Positions 4,991-7,160 of a DNA stretch of 7,160 nt are shown here, piece after piece (position 1 is the stretch's first letter; the number at the start of each line of letters is the position of its first letter). The notes under the pieces were generated by a model. The model saw only the letters and a list, made by a program, of their open reading frames with translations. It was not told the DNA's origin and did no database searches. The stretch comes from an uncultured Bacilli bacterium (GTDB taxonomy: Bacteria; Bacillota_I; Bacilli_A; RF39; UBA660): positions 1-7,160 of the forward strand of contig CANQRJ010000073.1 of assembly GCA_947626215.1 (NCBI GenBank), in the 5' to 3' direction. Made by a program: the position numbers and the translations under genes.

Positions 4991-4992
4991 CT
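4987..4992 (+). promoter_or_regulatory. Extended -10 promoter of the ABC operon
   Basis: TATACT is preceded by TG one base away (TGCTATACT), an extended -10 that can work without a strong -35. Transcription would begin near 4999, giving a leader of only about a dozen bases whose 5' end is itself the ribosome site AGGTGA (4999-5004). Confidence 0.5.
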
Positions 4993-5009
4993 TAAAATAG
5001 GTGATTATA

Positions 5010-5861
5010 GTGGAATATAATTTAGAAGTGATAGATTTAGAAAAAAGGTATCAAGATTTTCATTTAAATCATATTAATATTAAATTACCCAAAGGAAAAA
5101 TTATTGGTTTTATTGGTGAAAATGGAAGTGGAAAGACAACTACAATCAAATCCATATTAAACTTAATTTCTTACGAGGGAAATATTAAAATATTTGGAAA
5201 AAATAATAAAGAATTAACAAAATTTGATCGTGAAAAAATAGGGGTCGTTTTAGATGATAGTTTTTTTTCACCAATTTTGAATGTAAATGATATTAATAAT
5301 TTAATGAAAAAATTTTATCAAACTTGGAATGAAAAATTTTACTATGAAACCATTAAGGAATTTAAAATACCTTGCAATAAACCATTAAAAGAATTTTCAA
5401 GTGGTATGAAAATGAAAATTAAAGTATTATGTGCATTAGCCCATGAGCCCAAACTATTAATTTTAGATGAACCTACCAATGGTTTAGATCCAATCTTTCG
5501 TTATGAAATTATTGATTTATTCAATAAATTTGTAAGTAATAAAGAAAATTCTATTTTAATGACCACGCATATTACAAGTGATTTAGAGCATTTAGCAGAT
5601 GAAGTTATTTTTATTAATGATGGCGATGTTATTTTAGATATTTCAAAAAAGAAAATAGATGAAGAATATGGAATAATTGAAATTTTTTTAGAGGATTTGA
5701 AAAAAATAAAAAAAGAAGATTATTTGAAATGTTTAAAATACAAAAATACCAATTTTTTGCTTCTTCAATCAAGGGAGGAATTTAAAAAGAAATATCCCCA
5801 ATTAGAAAGTCGAAAACCGACTTTAGAAGAAGTAATGCTTTTGCTTGTGAAAGGAGAATAA
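5010..5861 (+). CDS. ABC transporter ATP-binding protein, YtrB/ABC-2 exporter type
   Basis: The protein has 283 residues from GTG at 5010, chosen because AGGTGA (4999-5004) lies five bases upstream; the earlier in-frame GTG at 5001 falls inside that site and has none of its own. Domains in order: Walker A GENGSGKTT (about 36-44, Lys42), a signature of FSSGM in place of LSGGQ (129-133), Walker B LLILDEP with Asp153 and Glu154, D-loop GLDP, and H-loop His187. Where most ABC ATPases have the Q-loop glutamine this one reads IGVVLDD, a feature I associate with the YtrB/Pmt-like subgroup. A roughly 75-residue C-terminal extension ends RKPTLEEVMLLLVKG. It energises the permease encoded three bases downstream; export of a peptide or envelope-active compound is plausible but the substrate is unknown. 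The palindrome over the promoter suggests repression by a GntR-type regulator. Confidence 0.9.
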   Translation: MEYNLEVIDLEKRYQDFHLNHINIKLPKGKIIGFIGENGSGKTTTIKSILNLISYEGNIKIFGKNNKELTKFDREKIGVVLDDSFFSPILNVNDINNLMKKFYQTWNEKFYYETIKEFKIPCNKPLKEFSSGMKMKIKVLCALAHEPKLLILDEPTNGLDPIFRYEIIDLFNKFVSNKENSILMTTHITSDLEHLADEVIFINDGDVILDISKKKIDEEYGIIEIFLEDLKKIKKEDYLKCLKYKNTNFLLLQSREEFKKKYPQLESRKPTLEEVMLLLVKGE

Positions 5862-5863
5862 GA

Positions 5864-6538
5864 ATGAAGACCATTAAAGGATTATTATTAAAAGATTTAT
5901 ATGTATTTAAAAATTTCAAAGGGAATATTATCTTTAGTATTGTTATGTTTCTTTTTTTAATTACTATGGCTTCAATGCAAATAGACGTATTTACTGCTGG
6001 TTCGATTTTATTTTTAATTTTTTTTGGAATGAATAGTATTTCTACATTTTCTTATGATGAAAATGCGGACTCAGACAAGTATTTATTATCATTACCAATT
6101 ACGAGAAAAGAAATTGTAAAATCGAAATATTTATTTATATTTTTAAATTCCTTTTTATCTATTGTAATGGGCATTTTGGCTAGTTTAATCATTACTTTAT
6201 TAATTCGAGGAAAGGTTAATAATGTAGCAGATTCTTTAAGAATATGTTTTCTTGCTTTTACAAGTGTTTCATTTTTAATGTGCGCCAATGTTCCTTGTAT
6301 TTATAAATGGGGAGTAGAAAAGGGACGAATGCAATCCGTCATTATTCCCGCATTGTTTATATTTTTAATAGGGATTTTGGGAGGTTGTCTTTTAATATTA
6401 TTTCCTGAATTTTATCAAAAAATAGATTTAATCTATTTGTTTAAGCTTTCACCAATAATATGCCTTTTATTAAATATTTTCTTTTATTCTGTTTCTTATT
6501 GGATTTCTTATAAAATTTTTGCAAAAAAATCAATTTGA
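5864..6538 (+). CDS. ABC-2 type permease (ABC2_membrane_5-like)
   Basis: The protein has 224 residues with about six membrane helices (roughly 20-38, 44-62, 88-114, 126-144, 158-182, 190-216). The cytoplasmic loop FSYDENADSDKYLLSLPITR, followed by KEIVKSKYL, is the hallmark of the short ABC-2 permeases paired with YtrB/Pmt-type ATPases. The start ATG (5864) is preceded at seven bases by AAGGAG, which lies within the last codons of the ATPase gene, and the two genes are two bases apart, so they are co-transcribed and probably translated in a fixed ratio. Two copies would form the membrane channel driven by the upstream ATPase. It ends with TGA, and the length fits the family, so TGA is a stop here. 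No clear terminator is seen directly after it. Confidence 0.85.
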   Translation: MKTIKGLLLKDLYVFKNFKGNIIFSIVMFLFLITMASMQIDVFTAGSILFLIFFGMNSISTFSYDENADSDKYLLSLPITRKEIVKSKYLFIFLNSFLSIVMGILASLIITLLIRGKVNNVADSLRICFLAFTSVSFLMCANVPCIYKWGVEKGRMQSVIIPALFIFLIGILGGCLLILFPEFYQKIDLIYLFKLSPIICLLLNIFFYSVSYWISYKIFAKKSI

Positions 6539-6630
6539 GTGAAAAGATTTGAATTCTACTGTTTCAGATTCTATATACATAAACTATCATCAATATTAGT
6601 ATAAATAATTATAATAATTTTACCAATATT

Positions 6631-6663
6631 TTCGGTCACTATTCGTTCACTTTTCGTTCACTA
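6631..6663. repeat. Tandem array, three copies of TTCGTTCAC at 11 bp period
   Basis: TTCGGTCAC (6631), TTCGTTCAC (6642) and TTCGTTCAC (6653) repeat every 11 bp. On the minus strand the unit is GTGAACGAAAA; in a 12-bp coding version this would give Val-Asn-Glu-Lys repeats. It is similar in period and style, but not in sequence, to the array at 3421-3463. Confidence 0.8.
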
Positions 6664-6710
6664 TACTTTTTCAAATTATAGAAAATTATTTTATCAATTT
6701 ATTAAGCAAC

Positions 6711-6734
6711 AAAAAATCGAACTAAAAAGTTCGA
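6711..6734 (-). terminator. Leftward terminator, 7-bp hairpin plus T6
   Basis: On the minus strand TCGAACT (6734-6728) pairs perfectly with AGTTCGA (6723-6717) around a TTTT loop, followed by six T (6716-6711). It would end transcripts coming from the DUF1016 gene remnant 230 bases to the right. Confidence 0.7.
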
Positions 6735-6838
6735 CTAAAATACAATCTGGAGCTATTATTAAAATGGTTATGCACACTTTTATAACAAATTCATTTGTAT
6801 TTGATAAATTAATTATAATGTAGTTCTATTAATTTGGC

Positions 6839-6896
6839 TATACTATATAAATTTTATTAGGAAATTTACTAGGAAAATACCAGGAAATATAGTATA
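6839..6896 (+). repeat. 10-bp inverted repeat enclosing three AGGAAA motifs; possible promoter of the relic gene
   Basis: TATACTATAT (6839-6848) and ATATAGTATA (6887-6896) are perfect inverted copies 38 bases apart. AGGAAA lies at 6859, 6871 and 6882. TTTACT (6865-6870) and TATAGT (6888-6893) are 17 bases apart and could be the -35/-10 of the gene whose relic begins at 6928. Confidence 0.45.
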
Positions 6897-6927
6897 ACGA
6901 ATTTAGTAATAATTAGAGGTGTGCAAT

Positions 6928-6972
6928 ATAGAAACTATTGAAAACTCAAGAACTGAATTTAAAGTTAATTAG
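6928..6972 (+). pseudogene. 5' relic of a possible AlbA_2-type ATP-binding/regulator gene
   Basis: After AGAGGTG (6915-6921), six bases further, the frame reads ATA-ETIENSRTEFKVN and then stops at TAG (6970-6972). The block ENSRTEFK resembles the opening of AlbA_2 (putative DNA-binding domain) proteins, typically an E-x-x-R-x-E-F-K stretch followed by a helix and a segment resembling AFLNSKGG. Here the ribosome site and spacing are intact, but the expected ATG is ATA and the coding sequence collapses after 14 codons. It overlaps the stop codon of the converging DUF1016 remnant, so a deletion seems to have fused the two. The match is short and the family name uncertain. Confidence 0.35.
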
Positions 6973-7160
6973 TTTCATTTAAGACTTTTTCTACTTCATT
7001 AATTAATTGTTCTTTATCAAGAATATAATAAGTATAAGTAGAAACAAAAATATTATTGAATAAGCCACCTAAACAAACGCTACCATTATATTATCTTTTT
7101 CAGCACATAAAATGATACCAATAGGTTTTCCATCATCTTCTGAATTTACAACTTGTTCGT
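6965..7160 (-). pseudogene. 3' end of a DUF1016/YhcG-type nuclease gene, frameshifted, continuing beyond the window
   Basis: From the right edge the minus strand reads EQVVNSEDDGKPIGIILCAE then KDNIMVAFV and a TAG at 7071-7069. In the frame one base away it continues LGGLFNNIFVSTYTYYILDK then EQLINEVEKVLNETN, stopping with TAA at 6967-6965. Together these match the order of the C-terminal PDDEXK region of DUF1016 (YhcG) proteins: the PIGIILC-x-KD strand, then a G-L-x-N-x-F-V-S-x-Y motif, then a terminal helix. YhcG-like proteins are predicted nucleases often found near restriction-modification or other accessory genes. A single-base indel near 7070-7082 breaks the frame. It is either a pseudogene or a sequencing error; most of the gene is out of view. 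Confidence 0.65.

Larger units (their letters stand above)
6539..6927. other. Gene-free interval of 389 bases, probably decayed DNA
   Basis: No complete gene is visible. The interval contains an 11-bp tandem repeat (6631-6663), a leftward terminator (6711-6734), and an inverted repeat enclosing AGGAAA repeats (6839-6896). A 19-codon frame from ATG 6764 has a GGAG 11 bases upstream, but there is nothing else to support it. Confidence 0.55.

Noticed and set aside
6052..6288. 78-codon minus-strand frame inside the ABC-2 permease
   Set aside because: It is antisense to the conserved permease loop and lacks a ribosome site.

Overview
The window is very AT-rich, uses standard stop codons (TGA ends both the transposase and the ABC permease) and has Gram-positive-type ribosome binding sites. 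It carries a SipW-type secretion module, an ABC-2/YtrB-like transporter pair and a CCA-encoding tRNA-Gly. Together these suggest a low-GC member of the Bacillota, possibly a gut-associated Bacilli or Erysipelotrichia-like lineage; that placement is inference.

Layout. Bases 1-564 (+) are the 3' part of a collagen-like surface protein: Gly-X-Y triplets followed by a beta-rich, probably C1q/TNF-like head. It converges, through two hairpin terminators, on a leftward operon (771-3269, minus). In transcription order that operon encodes a small exported protein with a SipW-type signal peptide, a membrane segment plus signal peptidase I catalytic domain split by a frameshift at a 9-base homopolymer, and a DUF5305 membrane protein. 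The genes overlap or abut by 1 to 47 bases and look like a dedicated secretion unit: substrate, processing peptidase and membrane partner. Two start codons appear to be TTG, each with a good Shine-Dalgarno sequence.

Bases 3270-3745 hold no gene but contain a four-unit tandem array (TTGTCTAC every 11-12 bp) and a leftward terminator. A small basic protein of unknown function follows (3746-3964, minus). An IS200-type element (about 4089-4680, tnpA only) carries subterminal palindromes at both ends. A tRNA-Gly(CCC) lies at 4819-4892 (minus). The 74-base tail of the tRNA (CCA end, small hairpin, terminator) is repeated in diverged form at 3602-3675, so the two copies bracket the small gene and the IS.

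Bases 5010-6538 (+) encode an ABC ATPase and an ABC-2 permease in a tight two-gene operon. A 19-bp near-palindrome overlaps its -10 box, as expected for an operon controlled by a GntR/YtrA-type repressor; no such regulator is in the window.

The right end (6539-7160) looks like gene decay. It holds 11-12 bp tandem repeats, a leftward terminator, a 14-codon relic resembling the start of an AlbA_2-type ATP-binding protein, and, converging on it, the frameshifted 3' end of a DUF1016/YhcG-family nuclease. I found no clearly new system. The most noteworthy items are the homopolymer-split signal peptidase with its cognate exported protein and DUF5305 partner, the duplicated tRNA-tail modules, and the collapsed junction at the right edge.
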